This document shows, piece by piece, positions 1 to 7,946 of a DNA stretch of 64,000 nucleotides. Made by a program: the position numbers and the translations under genes. Position 1 is the stretch's first letter. Every line of letters starts with the position of its first letter. Below the pieces are notes generated by a model. It worked only from the letters and a program-made list of their open reading frames with translations. It did not search any database and had not been told where the DNA came from. Source of the stretch: Psychromonas ossibalaenae ATCC BAA-1528 (GTDB taxonomy: Bacteria; Pseudomonadota; Gammaproteobacteria; Enterobacterales; Psychromonadaceae); contig NZ_KB906993.1 in assembly GCF_000381745.1 (NCBI RefSeq), positions 1 through 64,000 of the forward strand. Reading direction: 5' to 3'.

Positions 1-188
1 GATTACCCGATAACAGTCGAAGCTTATCGCATTTGTTTAGTTATGTACTGCATACTCTGTATAAATGGCTGAACAGACGAAGTGGCCGGCAAAGTTATAA
101 CTGGAGTAATTTCAAGAAGATGTTAACGTATTTTCAAATTGAGGTACTGAAAGTCAACAAGCGAAATATTCTTGTCGACTGGTACTAG
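1..188 (+). CDS. Group II intron reverse transcriptase/maturase, C-terminal fragment
   Basis: The reading frame is open from the window edge (first full codon at position 3) and stops with TAG at 186-188, giving about 61 residues. It contains the stretch LYKWLNRRSGRQSYNW, the signature of the maturase-specific (GIIM) domain at the C-terminus of bacterial group II intron-encoded proteins, which help fold and splice the intron RNA. The catalytic reverse-transcriptase domain would lie upstream of the window. The stop codon is followed 34 nt later by intron domain V, the usual arrangement. Only the C-terminus is visible, so integrity of the full protein cannot be judged. Confidence 0.85.
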   Translation, partial: LPDNSRSLSHLFSYVLHTLYKWLNRRSGRQSYNWSNFKKMLTYFQIEVLKVNKRNILVDWY

Positions 189-292
189 GGTCGTGTTTTA
201 CACGAGCGAATATATAACTGAAGAGCCGGATGCGGTAGTTCCGCACGTCCGGATCTGTGTGGGGTCGGTCTGGTAACAGATCACTCTACCAC
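1..292 (+). mobile_element. Group II intron, 3' end (maturase tail, domains V and VI)
   Basis: Domain V is readable at 223-256: a 34-nt hairpin beginning GAGCCGGATGCGG and closing with CCGCACGTCCGGATCT, carrying the AGC catalytic triad near its base. Domain VI follows at about 257-292, with arms GTGTGGGG and TCTACCAC around an inner stem GGTCTG/CAGATC and an unpaired A as candidate branch point. The intron should end with AC at about 292, directly before codons that continue a DUF3626 reading frame. The element is a self-splicing ribozyme and retroelement; its 5' part is outside the window. Confidence 0.85.
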
Positions 293-1127
293 GATTTTCT
301 AGAACTAGGAGAGATTGTGGATACAAAGTTTGTAGAACAAGCAATTGAAAATGTACGATTGAAATCCCAAGGAGAGGTTGCGTCTACGAGTTATGCGGTC
401 ACGATTAACTTTCACCCAGATCGTTATACATCTAATAATAAGCCTCTACTTCTTGCTATCGCTAACGATGGTTTTTTGAAATCTCAGTTTGAGACAGGTA
501 CCAGTAATGGTGGTTTAACGGCTCATATTGGTGGTGAACGATGGTCATGGGAGCAAAAGGTTTTTGACGGAGCTTATGACAATGCACCAAATAAATTCAG
601 ACCTAAATATGGTGCTGTGAATTTTCGTTTCTATGAAATGGGCGCTTCGCCTCGCTTTGGTTCCGCTTATTTTCAGCTAAAACCACATGCTGCTGAACGC
701 ACGACTTTCTGTTATCCTGATAGTTATTTTGAACCAGAAGATTTCGCTGTATCTGATCGTTTGAATGCACTTATTAAAAAGGCATCTTCGTCAAGTCACG
801 ACTTACTTGACGATTATATCGAGGCTCATATACACGGAGTTATATCCTTAAAAGAAGATATCGAATGCTTGGTTTTAGATCCTATTTACCGTTCTAGTAT
901 TGTCGAAGCGTATGCGCTTAAATTAAATGTGCCGATTAAATGGCATAATGGCTATGAATTGAGTATCGAGCAAATGAGGCTTCATCCTGAGTATCGAGGA
1001 TTTAGCTGAAGGCGGTAAAATTAATGCTAAATTATTGGGTTTAGCTGTAACTGAACGAGGATATGATGAACAAGATATTAAAAAAGTTTGGCATTATTTA
1101 GCTAGGTTTGGATACTTGTCAGTGTAA
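293..1127 (+). pseudogene. DUF3626 family protein, 3' exon, frameshifted
   Basis: From 293 the frame reads DFLELGEIVDTKFVEQAIE and continues with the family hallmarks SQFETGTSNGGLTA, RPKYGAVNF, TTFCY and DYIEAHIHG, which I recognise as DUF3626 (function unknown). The 5' part of the gene lies beyond the group II intron. The frame stops at 1007-1009 just after HPEYRG. The +1-shifted frame then carries a plausible C-terminus, EDLAEGGKINAKLLGLAVTE and onward, ending with TAA at 1125-1127. The gene therefore has two lesions: the intron, which could in principle be spliced out, and a frameshift near 997, which could not. An ATG at 257 opens the same frame but lies inside intron domain VI and is not a sensible start. 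Confidence 0.75.
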
Positions 1128-1130
1128 GCA

Positions 1131-1235
1131 TAACTAATAAGGTTAGGTCCTGTGAGCATAGCGAAGCACGACTGGCTTTGTTCTTCATCACAAATTATAG
1201 CCAACTGCATTAGCCGTTTATTGCGGCGTTGGTAC
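1131..1235 (+). other. attC-like integron recombination site, degenerate
   Basis: The segment after the DUF3626 gene has the layout of a Vibrio-type attC: a left part with AACTAATAAGG, then ACTGGCT, then about 20 nt, then AGCCAACTGCATTAGCC and an end TTATTGCGGCGTTGG. AAC/GTT, AATAA/TTATT, GG/CC and GGCT/AGCC can pair in order across the site. The two halves differ in length, so the site is decayed or misassigned in detail. Covariance-model scoring would decide it. Confidence 0.45.
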
Positions 1236-1291
1236 CTATAATCGGATACTAAATTTAAGTATTAATTACCAATTAATTGAAGGAAATGTAA

Positions 1292-1456
1292 ATGGCAGTC
1301 TTAATAATTATAAATTTAATCAGTATTATTTTGTGTTATTACGTAGCGAAACATCGTAAAGCTAAAATCCTATTTTGGGTGTTAGTTTCATTAATTGTGG
1401 GGCCTTTAGCTATTCCATTCGTTTTCTTTTCGAAGCCGGTAGTTGCAGTTGAATAA
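1292..1456 (+). CDS. Small membrane protein, 54 aa
   Basis: An ATG at 1292, preceded by GAAGGAAATGTAA (Shine-Dalgarno AAGGA), opens a 54-codon frame ending in TAA. The product is very hydrophobic: a first membrane segment at about residues 2-18 (MAVLIIINLISIILCYYV), a basic hinge AKHRKAK, and a second segment at about residues 27-46 with GPLAIPFVFF. The predicted topology is two transmembrane helices in a hairpin. It sits between two attC-like stretches, as a one-gene integron cassette would. No function is recognised. Confidence comes from the good start signal and the protein-like composition. Confidence 0.6.
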   Translation: MAVLIIINLISIILCYYVAKHRKAKILFWVLVSLIVGPLAIPFVFFSKPVVAVE

Positions 1457-1534
1457 CTAAAACCAGAAAATTTATACAATGTACACATAACAAGAATTTT
1501 CAAGCAGACAAATTACAGCTAGGTATGAAACGAA

Positions 1535-1699
1535 ATGGCGAAATTCATTCATGCGTTCATAGCAATAGAAATTAATCCATTTTCACATAATGGATATTTT
1601 GAAAAGGCCTCGTTCATTGCTGTCGTTTCAGCAAAACCTCGTAAAGCCAAGCAATATTTTAATAAAGTAAGACGCATAAAAATCTATACCAGGCCTTAA
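1535..1699 (+). CDS. Possible small cassette protein, 54 aa
   Basis: An ATG at 1535 opens 54 codons (MAKFIHAFIAIEINPFSHNG...) rich in Lys, Ala and Phe with no membrane segment. It follows an attC-left-half-like stretch (TAACAAGAATTTTCAAGCAG near 1486) and runs into another (TTAAACGGAAC near 1696), so its position is that of a cassette gene. The ribosome binding site is weak (AGGT about 10 nt upstream). I do not recognise a family, and it may not be translated. Confidence 0.3.
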   Translation: MAKFIHAFIAIEINPFSHNGYFEKASFIAVVSAKPRKAKQYFNKVRRIKIYTRP

Positions 1700-1775
1700 A
1701 CGGAACTGAAAAAGTGGGATACGAACCCGCTATTTTAGTCCACGTAATGTGGGCGTTACTATTGAGGTGATAAGT

Positions 1776-2177
1776 ATGTCAGGAATTACAGAGCTAGATG
1801 AATTATTAAAGTCGATGGAACCAGAGTTATTAGAACCAGAATTTGTGTTTTGTACAGTTTCTGGCTCTTTAGTTGATTATGCCTCATTTAATCCAGTTGC
1901 AACCTTTTTCGAAGCTGAAGGATTAACTTTAGTTTTAGAAAAATGTGAAGCTCAAAATGCAGGGCTTCAATTTGAAGGTTCATTTCGTCAAATTACTTTA
2001 ACTGTTTATTCAAGCCTTGAAGCTGTTGGCTTAACTGCTTCAGTTTCAAGTAAGTTATCAGAAAAAGGCATCAGTGCTAACGTGATAGCAGCTTACTATC
2101 ACGATCATATTTTTGTACAATCGTCTAAAGCTGAAATGGCACTTTCGGCATTGAAGGAGTTTAATGTGCAAAATTAA
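1776..2177 (+). CDS. ACT domain-containing protein (COG3602 type)
   Basis: The product is 133 aa from the ATG at 1776, which has GAGG 8 nt upstream; a GTG at 1749 is also in frame but lies in attC-like sequence, so I reject it. The opening MSGITELDELLKSMEPELLEPEFVFCTV and the later SLEAVGLTASVSSKLSEKGISANVIAAYYHDHIFV match the small stand-alone ACT-domain proteins grouped as COG3602. ACT domains bind small ligands, usually amino acids, and dimerise. The ligand is unknown here. The gene is preceded by GGGCGTTAC (1750-1758), resembling the end of an attC, and this protein family is often carried on integron cassettes. It is presumably cytoplasmic. Confidence 0.8.
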   Translation: MSGITELDELLKSMEPELLEPEFVFCTVSGSLVDYASFNPVATFFEAEGLTLVLEKCEAQNAGLQFEGSFRQITLTVYSSLEAVGLTASVSSKLSEKGISANVIAAYYHDHIFVQSSKAEMALSALKEFNVQN

Positions 2178-2217
2178 AAGTATTGCTTACAAGAGCTTTA
2201 AACGGGAAAACAGTTGA

Positions 2218-2724
2218 ATGCACAAAGTCGAAGTTTCTGAATTGATTGAAAGTGATCGAAATTGCGTGTTCGACTTGCTCCAAGATGATCAAGCCATGAA
2301 ATATTTGGGGCCAAGACGCGCACTAACAGATGATGAATTTGAACAGTGGTTTTTTCACGAACTTGAAACACCTTCAAGGTTTGCATTCCGTCATATAGCA
2401 ACGAAAGAGTTTGTTGGATTTTGCGGATTAAAGGAAATTGATGGTGAGTTAGATTTTGGATACCTCATTCGTAGCAAATACTGGGGGAAGGGCTTAGCTA
2501 AAGTCATTTGTAACATGGCAATTGAAAAGCTGTCTCCTACAACAGACTTTAGTCAAGTTAAAGCATTTATAGCCTCAGATAACATAGTCAGTATTAAAGT
2601 AGCTCAAAGTTTAGGCTGGCAACTAAAATGCAAAACCTACAACGAGTTTGAAGCGGGATATTTGTATCAAATACGTGTATGCAGAAGTGTAAACGGACGG
2701 AAAACAGTGCTTAATGTGGTGTGA
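2218..2724 (+). CDS. GNAT family N-acetyltransferase (RimJ/RimL-like)
   Basis: A 168-aa protein of the Acetyltransf_3 kind, which transfers an acetyl group from acetyl-CoA to an amine. Visible are the N-terminal MKYLGPRRALTDDE segment, the beta strand FVGFCGLKEIDGELDFGYLI, and the acetyl-CoA-binding region YWGKGLAK (a Q/RxxGxG/A variant) at about residues 93-100, followed by ASDNIVSIKVAQSLGW. The last roughly 15 residues (RSVNGRKTVLNVV) come from translating attC-like DNA (GTAAACGGACGG) and look like read-through rather than a conserved end. The start lies about 12 nt after another attC-left-half motif (TTTAAACGGG, 2197-2206). The substrate cannot be inferred. Confidence 0.8.
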   Translation: MHKVEVSELIESDRNCVFDLLQDDQAMKYLGPRRALTDDEFEQWFFHELETPSRFAFRHIATKEFVGFCGLKEIDGELDFGYLIRSKYWGKGLAKVICNMAIEKLSPTTDFSQVKAFIASDNIVSIKVAQSLGWQLKCKTYNEFEAGYLYQIRVCRSVNGRKTVLNVV

Positions 2725-2749
2725 GTTTCCTAACAGTATGGAGGTATCA

Positions 2750-3175
2750 GTGAAAATTGATTTTATATCATCACCTTCCGAAAAAGAGATATCAGCCATT
2801 TATAATGGTTTAGTGGAATTTAATGGGCCTAACTTCCCTGATCTTGATGAAAAAAATTTTGGCTTATTTGTTCGCGACAAAACTGGAGAAACGGTAGGCG
2901 GACTTACAGGGCAAATGTTATTCACTTCATTACATGTCAAGTACCTTTGGCTTTCAGAGAGTATTCGCGGAAATGGTATCGGAAGTGAACTGATAAAACG
3001 AATAGAACAAGAGGCTGTAATTTGCGGCATTTCAAATGTTTATCTTGATACTTTTACTTTTCAAGCACCCAAATTTTATGAACAGTTAGGATATATTGAG
3101 GTCGGGAGATACACGGACTTCCCATTAAGCGGCGTGGATAAAGTGTTTTATCAAAAACACATCGGAGGCAATTAG
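2750..3175 (+). CDS. GNAT family N-acetyltransferase
   Basis: A 141-aa acetyltransferase. An upstream ATG at 2714 overlaps the previous gene, but a GTG at 2750 has a strong GGAGG (2740-2744) 5 nt before it and begins MKIDFISSPSEKEISAIYNGL, so I place the start there. The core GLFVRDKTGETVGGLTGQ, the acetyl-CoA motif SIRGNGIGSELIKRIEQEA (R-x-x-G-x-G/S) and APKFYEQLGYIEVG near the C-terminus are standard for the GNAT fold. It is presumably cytoplasmic. Together with the preceding acetyltransferase it looks like cassette cargo; GNAT genes are common cargo in integrons. Confidence 0.85.
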   Translation: MKIDFISSPSEKEISAIYNGLVEFNGPNFPDLDEKNFGLFVRDKTGETVGGLTGQMLFTSLHVKYLWLSESIRGNGIGSELIKRIEQEAVICGISNVYLDTFTFQAPKFYEQLGYIEVGRYTDFPLSGVDKVFYQKHIGGN

Positions 3176-3327
3176 CAAATCAGCCAGGTGTATAAGGCCT
3201 TTGCCGTTACTCAAGGAGCAGATGTTGACCTTGATATGATCGATAGACATCCCGCGAATGTGGAAAACCAAATGGGACGAAATGGTTTCTCTAAGTATCG
3301 TGTGCTACATAGTGCGGGCAGAATTAA

Positions 3328-3975
3328 GCCGGTTTTAGCACAGGCCTTTCCGTTACCTTCAATCGCTCAAGCGTAAACGAATCGGGTTTAGAAGTATTAG
3401 AGTTTATAGATCATATGTTTGCTAATAAATGGGCGAGCTATGACTTTGGAGCCACTGACCCGTTGACGACGGGGAAGCTAATCGGTGCGATACAAGGGCC
3501 TTGGAACATTTCTCGTTATGAGCTACAGTATCCTGAGATATTGAAAAAAATCAAGCTGGGTCCGATTCCGACTAAGAGCGCCACATCAGATCAGAAAGCC
3601 GCCACTTTTGCAGACAGTAAGGGGTTAGTTTTGTTTAAGTCGTCAGACTTGCAGGATGATGCATGGAAGTTTATTAACTGGGTTTATTCCAATCCTAAGT
3701 TCGATTTAGAGTGGTTAAAAGCAACTAGTCAGCCGCCGGCTCGCGGTGATTTGATCAGCAACCCGATCTTTAGTGACTATTTTGAAAATAACCCGTTAGC
3801 AAAAGGGTTTGCTGAATATGTTGATGTCGCGATCCCTTCTGCGGTTACCTCGGAGACGGTTGCAGTACAGCGCAGCATGACGCAGATGTTGGAACAGATT
3901 ATCTTTACTGACAAAGAAGTTAAAAGTTCAGTAGATAAATCAGTTCAAGAAGTTAACCATCTATTAGTTCAATAA
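3328..3975 (+). pseudogene. Extracellular solute-binding protein (family 1), C-terminal remnant
   Basis: From the first codon after an in-frame stop at 3325, the frame reads without interruption to TAA at 3975, about 215 residues. The part DFGATDPLTTGKLIGAIQGPWNISRYE, the PIPTKS segment, SKGLVLFKSSDLQDDAWKFINWVYSNP and the repeated helix end match the C-terminal lobe of family-1 sugar-binding proteins of ABC transporters. The signal peptide and N-terminal lobe, normally about 200 residues, are missing, and no permease or ATPase genes are nearby. An ATG at 3415 exists but would give only a half-domain. I read it as a truncated, non-functional remnant left by rearrangement beside the cassette region. 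Confidence 0.75.
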
Positions 3976-3991
3976 AAGGGCTGAATATAAG

Positions 3992-4020
3992 AAATCAGCA
4001 CAGGGAAGGCTGATTTTTTA
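3992..4020 (+). terminator. Rho-independent terminator
   Basis: AAATCAGC (3992-3999) and GCTGATTT (4009-4016) form an 8-bp stem around a 9-nt loop and run into TTTTTTA, 17 nt after the solute-binding-protein remnant. Confidence 0.8.
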
Positions 4021-4689
4021 TTAACTAACCTAGAAATTACCCTAAATCGGGAAAAGGTGAAACTAATGAACGTGCGTCAGATAAGGCAATATGAAAACAT
4101 CACAATTGTAGATGCCTAACATCGAGCTTTGTTATGAAAATTTTAGCCGCATCAACTGGAAATCTAACTAAATGATGGCATACAAGAGCGCCATGGGAAT
4201 TTAATTCACTGTCAGTTCCTGACAAAATACTTATAAAACCCTGATAAGCAAGCGTTGGTATTTACTCTATTATCAGCAGTATATTTAGAGGTGTAAGTGA
4301 TAAGGTTTCATTTTAAAAAAACGAAGGTGCTTTATATTTAGATATGAACAACAGCTCTTTTAAAATAGAAATGACCAGATTCTTGAGCTGGGTTTGAACG
4401 TGCAGGAGCATTATCTACACAAGACCCGCCGTTATAATTGAAGTTGCTATTTTAGACTTGCTCTACAGTCGACCAGATCCCCCGTTAGCATCTTGTCAGT
4501 TTCTTTCACCTGCGTTTTTTGCATCGACCGTATTCTTATTAACACCTGTTCAAAAAAGTTGTTGGAGATATACCTAACTGATTAATCGAGCTAAATATCT
4601 CATTTATGCAAAAAAAATGAGATATTAATGGACGAGATTATAATATTTGACCAACCTAAGAATAGGAGAATATTCTAAAGGAGGGAATC
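4021..4689. other. Gene-poor gap upstream of the ump operon
   Basis: About 670 bp without a convincing gene. It holds one 17-codon frame after an AAAAGGTG (ATG at 4066), a short inverted repeat TGTCAG/CTGACA near 4210-4225 and the 12-bp hairpin described separately. It presumably contains the ump promoter in its last 150 bp. I see no recognisable insertion sequence. Confidence 0.5.
4594..4626 (+). promoter_or_regulatory. 12-bp perfect inverted repeat upstream of umpA
   Basis: AATATCTCATTT (4594-4605) and AAATGAGATATT (4615-4626) are perfect complements separated by 9 nt, ending 63 nt before the umpA start. There is no T-run after it on the plus strand. It could be an operator for a dimeric regulator or a leader-RNA hairpin. 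Confidence 0.5.
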
Positions 4690-5424
4690 ATGAAAGCACT
4701 GAAGGCATTATTTAAAGCAATGCTGGGAAGCTTGGTTGATCTTCTACCTATAGTCTGCGTAATCGCTTTCTTTCAATTGGTTGTGTTACAAGAGCCTCTT
4801 CCAAATATATTATCCATTCTTTTCGGTCTGCTTTTTGTCGTGCTGGGGCTGACATTCTTTATTTTCGGTTTAAACATGGGATTATTTCCCATTGGAGAAA
4901 GCATGGCACAAGCTTTCGCCCGCAAAGGCAGTATTTCCTGGTTAATATTGTTCGCATTTTGTTTAGGTTTTGGAACCACTATAGCTGAACCTGCATTGAC
5001 CGCTGTGGCTTATGAAGCAGCAGAAGTTGCTGCTGAAGGCGGGGTGATCCCGCATACGCTTGAACAAATGGATGATTACGCCAATGGATTGAGAGTAACG
5101 GTAGCACTTTCTGTCGGTATTGCGATTGTATTAGGTGTGGTTCGTATTCTTAAAGGCTGGCCTATTCATGTAATGATTATTGGGGGGTATGTCGGCGTCG
5201 TGATACTTACCTGGTTTGCTCCTGAAACCATTATCGGTATTGCTTACGATTCCGGTGGAGTGACTACATCTACAATTACCGTTCCTCTGGTAACCGCTTT
5301 AGGCGTTGGGCTGGCATCATCAATTAAAGGCCGAAATCCTATGCTAGACGGATTTGGTTTAATTGCATTTGCCTCGCTGCTGCCGATGATGTTTGTGATG
5401 ATTTATGGGATGGTTTTATCATGA
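4690..5424 (+). CDS. umpA: DUF1538 family membrane protein, UmpA-like
   Basis: A 244-aa polytopic inner-membrane protein with an ideal start (AGGAGGG 5 nt before ATG). It carries the DUF1538 hallmarks [54 protein letters not shown] and [20 protein letters not shown], with about seven hydrophobic segments. It overlaps the next gene, a paralogue, by 4 nt. In Halomonas a pair of such proteins (UmpA/UmpB) has been reported, as I recall, as a two-component Na+(Li+,K+)/H+ antiporter needing both subunits; the same job is inferred here. Clustering with a P-II protein and a CBS protein suggests transport is tuned by nucleotide or metabolite state. Confidence 0.85.
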   Translation: MKALKALFKAMLGSLVDLLPIVCVIAFFQLVVLQEPLPNILSILFGLLFVVLGLTFFIFGLNMGLFPIGESMAQAFARKGSISWLILFAFCLGFGTTIAEPALTAVAYEAAEVAAEGGVIPHTLEQMDDYANGLRVTVALSVGIAIVLGVVRILKGWPIHVMIIGGYVGVVILTWFAPETIIGIAYDSGGVTTSTITVPLVTALGVGLASSIKGRNPMLDGFGLIAFASLLPMMFVMIYGMVLS

Positions 5425-6215
5425 TAAGTCCATCGCAGTTCATCGATACGTTTCTCAGCACTGTGGTCGATGTTATTCCTATTGCAACCATCATTTTCGG
5501 ATTTCAACTGGTAGTGTTAAGAAAACCAATCGCAAACCTGACAACTGTTGTATTGGGTTTTTTCTATGTAATCCTAGGGCTGTCTCTGTTTTTATTAGGA
5601 TTAGAACTAGCACTTTTTCCATTGGGTGAAACCATGGCCGAACAGCTGACTGCACCCGAATTTCTTTACTCTTTTAAAGATGACATCACAGAGTCTCTGC
5701 ACTGGATTGATTATTATTGGGTTTATCTGTTCGCATTCGCCATTGGATTTAGTACAACTATTGCCGAGCCTGCTTTAATTGCTGTGGCTATTAAAGCCAA
5801 TCAGGTTTCTGCCGGTGCCATTAGTGTTACTGGTTTGCGGGTGGCTGTGGCATTAGGTGTCGCGATTGGAATTTCGTTAGGCAGTTACAGGATAGTTGTT
5901 GGTGATCCTATTCATTATTACATTATGGCAGGTTATGTTGTGGTTATTATTCAAACGTACTTTGCGCCAAAACAGATCATAGCGCTCGCGTATGATTCTG
6001 GTGGTGTTACAACATCTACGGTGACAGTTCCATTAGTGACGGCATTGGGGTTAGGCTTAGCCTCCACCGTTCCGGGACGAAATCCGGTTATTGACGGCTT
6101 TGGATTAATCGCATTTGCAAGCCTGTTCCCAATCATATCCGTAATGGCATACGCCCAAATTACGCAATGGCTAAACTCAAGATCAGGTTCTAAGGAGAAT
6201 GATAATGCGCTTTAA
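5421..6215 (+). CDS. umpB: DUF1538 family membrane protein, UmpB-like
   Basis: A 264-aa paralogue of the upstream gene, sharing [48 protein letters not shown] and [17 protein letters not shown]. It has an extra hydrophilic stretch of about 25 residues (around 75-100, [20 protein letters not shown]) before the conserved core. Seven or so membrane segments are apparent. ATGA overlap with umpA indicates translational coupling and a 1:1 hetero-complex. The conserved acidic residue in TIAEPAL and the SGGVTTST motif are candidate ion-handling sites, by inference. Its last 11 nt overlap the chosen start of the P-II gene. Confidence 0.85.
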   Translation: MISPSQFIDTFLSTVVDVIPIATIIFGFQLVVLRKPIANLTTVVLGFFYVILGLSLFLLGLELALFPLGETMAEQLTAPEFLYSFKDDITESLHWIDYYWVYLFAFAIGFSTTIAEPALIAVAIKANQVSAGAISVTGLRVAVALGVAIGISLGSYRIVVGDPIHYYIMAGYVVVIIQTYFAPKQIIALAYDSGGVTTSTVTVPLVTALGLGLASTVPGRNPVIDGFGLIAFASLFPIISVMAYAQITQWLNSRSGSKENDNAL

Positions 6216-6555
6216 ACTAATCATTGCCTTTGTAGAAGATACAAAGACAGATGCCGTTTTAGATGCTGCGCGCTCAGCAGGAGCGACCGGCGCAACTGTA
6301 ATTAATAATGCAAGAGGGGAAGGGTTAAATCAAAAAAAGACCTTTTTTGGTCTGACTTTGGATGTTCAAAAAGACGTTTTATTATTTGTGGTAGAAGAAC
6401 ACTTATCCCGGCACATATTAGAACGAATCGATAACGTTGGTGAGTTTGATCAGCAGTCCGGGCGAGGTATTGCCATTCAAATCGACATAGAAGATGCGGT
6501 CGGAGTTGCGCATCAGGTAGAAACATTAACGAAGATAGTAGAGGACGAGCTATGA
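6205..6555 (+). CDS. P-II family regulator linked to UmpAB
   Basis: About 116 aa. Two ATGs are possible (6199, 6205); the second sits 7 nt after AGGAG and begins [12 protein letters not shown], so I prefer it. The fold signature of P-II trimers is visible: a beta-alpha-beta start, a loop region NARGEGLNQKKTFFGLTLDVQKDVLLFVV, and GRGIAIQIDIEDAVGV at the C-terminal half, which corresponds to the nucleotide-binding clefts. The T-loop lacks the Tyr that GlnD uridylylates in GlnB/GlnK, so classical nitrogen control is unlikely. It overlaps umpB and runs by ATGA overlap into the CBS gene, implying it regulates the membrane pair. Confidence 0.8.
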   Translation: MRFKLIIAFVEDTKTDAVLDAARSAGATGATVINNARGEGLNQKKTFFGLTLDVQKDVLLFVVEEHLSRHILERIDNVGEFDQQSGRGIAIQIDIEDAVGVAHQVETLTKIVEDEL

Positions 6556-6956
6556 AGGTGCATAAAATTATTAGAGTGAAAGATGTCATGGCCAACACCT
6601 ATGTGATGGTAGATGGAGTGACTACTGTTGAAGAAGGTATTCGATTAGCACGGTTGAATACTGTTAAAGCATTAATTGTGAATAAGCGTCATGATGATGA
6701 TGAATATGGTATTGTGTTGATGAATGATATTGCCAAGAAAGTTCTAGCACAGAACCGCTCTGTTGAGCGTACTAATATCTATGAAATAATGACTAAACCC
6801 GCTCTGTCTGTTTCACCAGATATGAAAGTGAAACATTGTGCTCGATTGTTTGAACGCTTTAGGGTTAGTCGTGCCCCAGTTATTGAAGACGGCAAAATTA
6901 TTGGAATGGTGAGTTACAACAATATCGTGTTAAACGGTATGGCGCTGGATGCTTAA
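6552..6956 (+). CDS. CBS-domain pair protein of the ump operon
   Basis: A 134-aa protein made of two CBS motifs: KDVMANTYVMVDGVTTVEEGIRLARLNTVKALIV (about residues 9-45) and YEIMTKPALSVSPDMKVKHCARLFERFRVSRAPVIEDGKIIGMVSYNNIV (about 77-130). CBS pairs (Bateman modules) bind adenine nucleotides or S-adenosylmethionine. It starts by ATGA overlap with the P-II gene and closes the four-gene operon. With the P-II trimer it forms a likely sensory unit for the UmpAB membrane complex; that link is inferred from gene order. No membrane segment is present. Confidence 0.85.
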   Translation: MKVHKIIRVKDVMANTYVMVDGVTTVEEGIRLARLNTVKALIVNKRHDDDEYGIVLMNDIAKKVLAQNRSVERTNIYEIMTKPALSVSPDMKVKHCARLFERFRVSRAPVIEDGKIIGMVSYNNIVLNGMALDA

Positions 6957-6996
6957 GACTGTAAAATGGGACTATAATTTTTAGGAGACTACCCAT

Positions 6997-7542
6997 ATGA
7001 AACTGTTTTTTGCCTCGGACCTGCATGGTTCATTACCCGCGACTGAACTCGTGCTGGAAAAGTACAAAGCGTCAGGTGCTGACTATCTGGTGATTTTAGG
7101 TGATCTATTAAATCATGGACCCCGAAACCCGATTCCGCAAGGATACCAGCCAGCGGCCGCTGCAGAGCTTCTAAATAATTATAGTGAGCAAATACTGGCT
7201 GTACGCGGTAATTGTGATAGCGAAGTTGATCAGATGCTGCTTAACTTCCCTATGCTTGAAACCTACTCATGGATTTTGCTGGAAAGCGGTACTCGTATTT
7301 TCTTGACCCATGGCCATATCTACAACAGTGAACATCGGCCGCCGCTAAAAGCGGGTGACGTGATTGCACATGGCCATACGCATATCCCCGTGGCGGAGCA
7401 CAACGGAGATCAGTTTATCTTCAATCCAGGTTCGATTACTTTTCCTAAACAAGGTTATGCCGCCAGCTACGGCTTGTATGAAGAAGGCACGTTTACTGTG
7501 CTCTCATTTTCAGATGAAGTTTTGAAGCAAGTAAGTATCTAA
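6997..7542 (+). CDS. yfcE: YfcE-type metallophosphodiesterase
   Basis: A 181-aa calcineurin-like phosphoesterase of the E. coli YfcE family, which hydrolyses phosphodiester model substrates with Mn2+. The metal-binding motifs are all present: D-L-H in FFASDLHGSL (residues 5-13), GD in VILGDLLNHGPRNP, GNCDSE (the GNC/H box), and THGHIY and AHGHTHIPV near the C-terminus, ending with NPGSITFPKQG. AGGAG lies 9 nt before the ATG. It stands alone, 40 nt after the CBS gene, and is followed by a terminator. The physiological substrate is unknown. Confidence 0.9.
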   Translation: MKLFFASDLHGSLPATELVLEKYKASGADYLVILGDLLNHGPRNPIPQGYQPAAAAELLNNYSEQILAVRGNCDSEVDQMLLNFPMLETYSWILLESGTRIFLTHGHIYNSEHRPPLKAGDVIAHGHTHIPVAEHNGDQFIFNPGSITFPKQGYAASYGLYEEGTFTVLSFSDEVLKQVSI

Positions 7543-7543
7543 C

Positions 7544-7605
7544 AGCAATCCGGTTAATATAAGTAGTGAAGCTTCAGCCTCGCCTTTGTATTACGCGGTT
7601 AGTAC
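7544..7605 (+). repeat. Dispersed repeat, copy A
   Basis: An AGCAATCCGGTTAAT start, a GAAGCTTCAGCCTCGCCTT centre and a TATTACGCGGTTAG end. Two other copies in the window (10438-10510, and 23887-23961 on the minus strand) share this order of blocks. Confidence 0.5.
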
Positions 7606-7620
7606 AGCAGTCGAAAGTGA

Positions 7621-7651
7621 AAAATCCATCTCCTAAGAAGGTGGATTTTTA
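7621..7651 (+). terminator. Rho-independent terminator after yfcE
   Basis: AAAATCCATC (7621-7630) pairs with GGTGGATTTT (7640-7649), including G-T pairs, and is followed by T and A residues. The remaining bases to 7946 hold only an unconvincing 64-codon frame. Confidence 0.65.
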
Positions 7652-7946
7652 TCTGAACTGTTTGAATTGCATCCAATGGATACCAATATGTTTTTGGCGT
7701 TTCTGATTTACGCTCGCTTTGATCCTGAAGCGGGTGCAAAACTTCTCCATTCCTTGTGCATAACATTAATATTTCGGCTCAAAATTTACAAGCTTGAAAA
7801 TATAATGATTTCCGTAGCTCTGATATTTAAATCGACTCTGATGCCGTTTTCTGCTGAATAATAACTTTTAACTGAGGTCATACTGACCGCTGCACTAACT
7901 GACGAAATAAAAATTAATATTAGCGCAGCAAAGAAAATATGTCTGA

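Noticed and set aside
1713-1757. tRNA T-arm-like sequence on the minus strand (GGGTTCGTATCCC)
   Set aside because: No acceptor stem, D-arm or CCA end could be placed around it; it fits better as part of attC-like sequence.
3188-3376. 62-codon open frame between the GNAT gene and the solute-binding-protein remnant
   Set aside because: No start signal, no recognisable family, and the last part overlaps the remnant in another frame.
7667-7861. 64-codon frame after yfcE
   Set aside because: It follows a terminator, has no ribosome binding site and no protein-like pattern.
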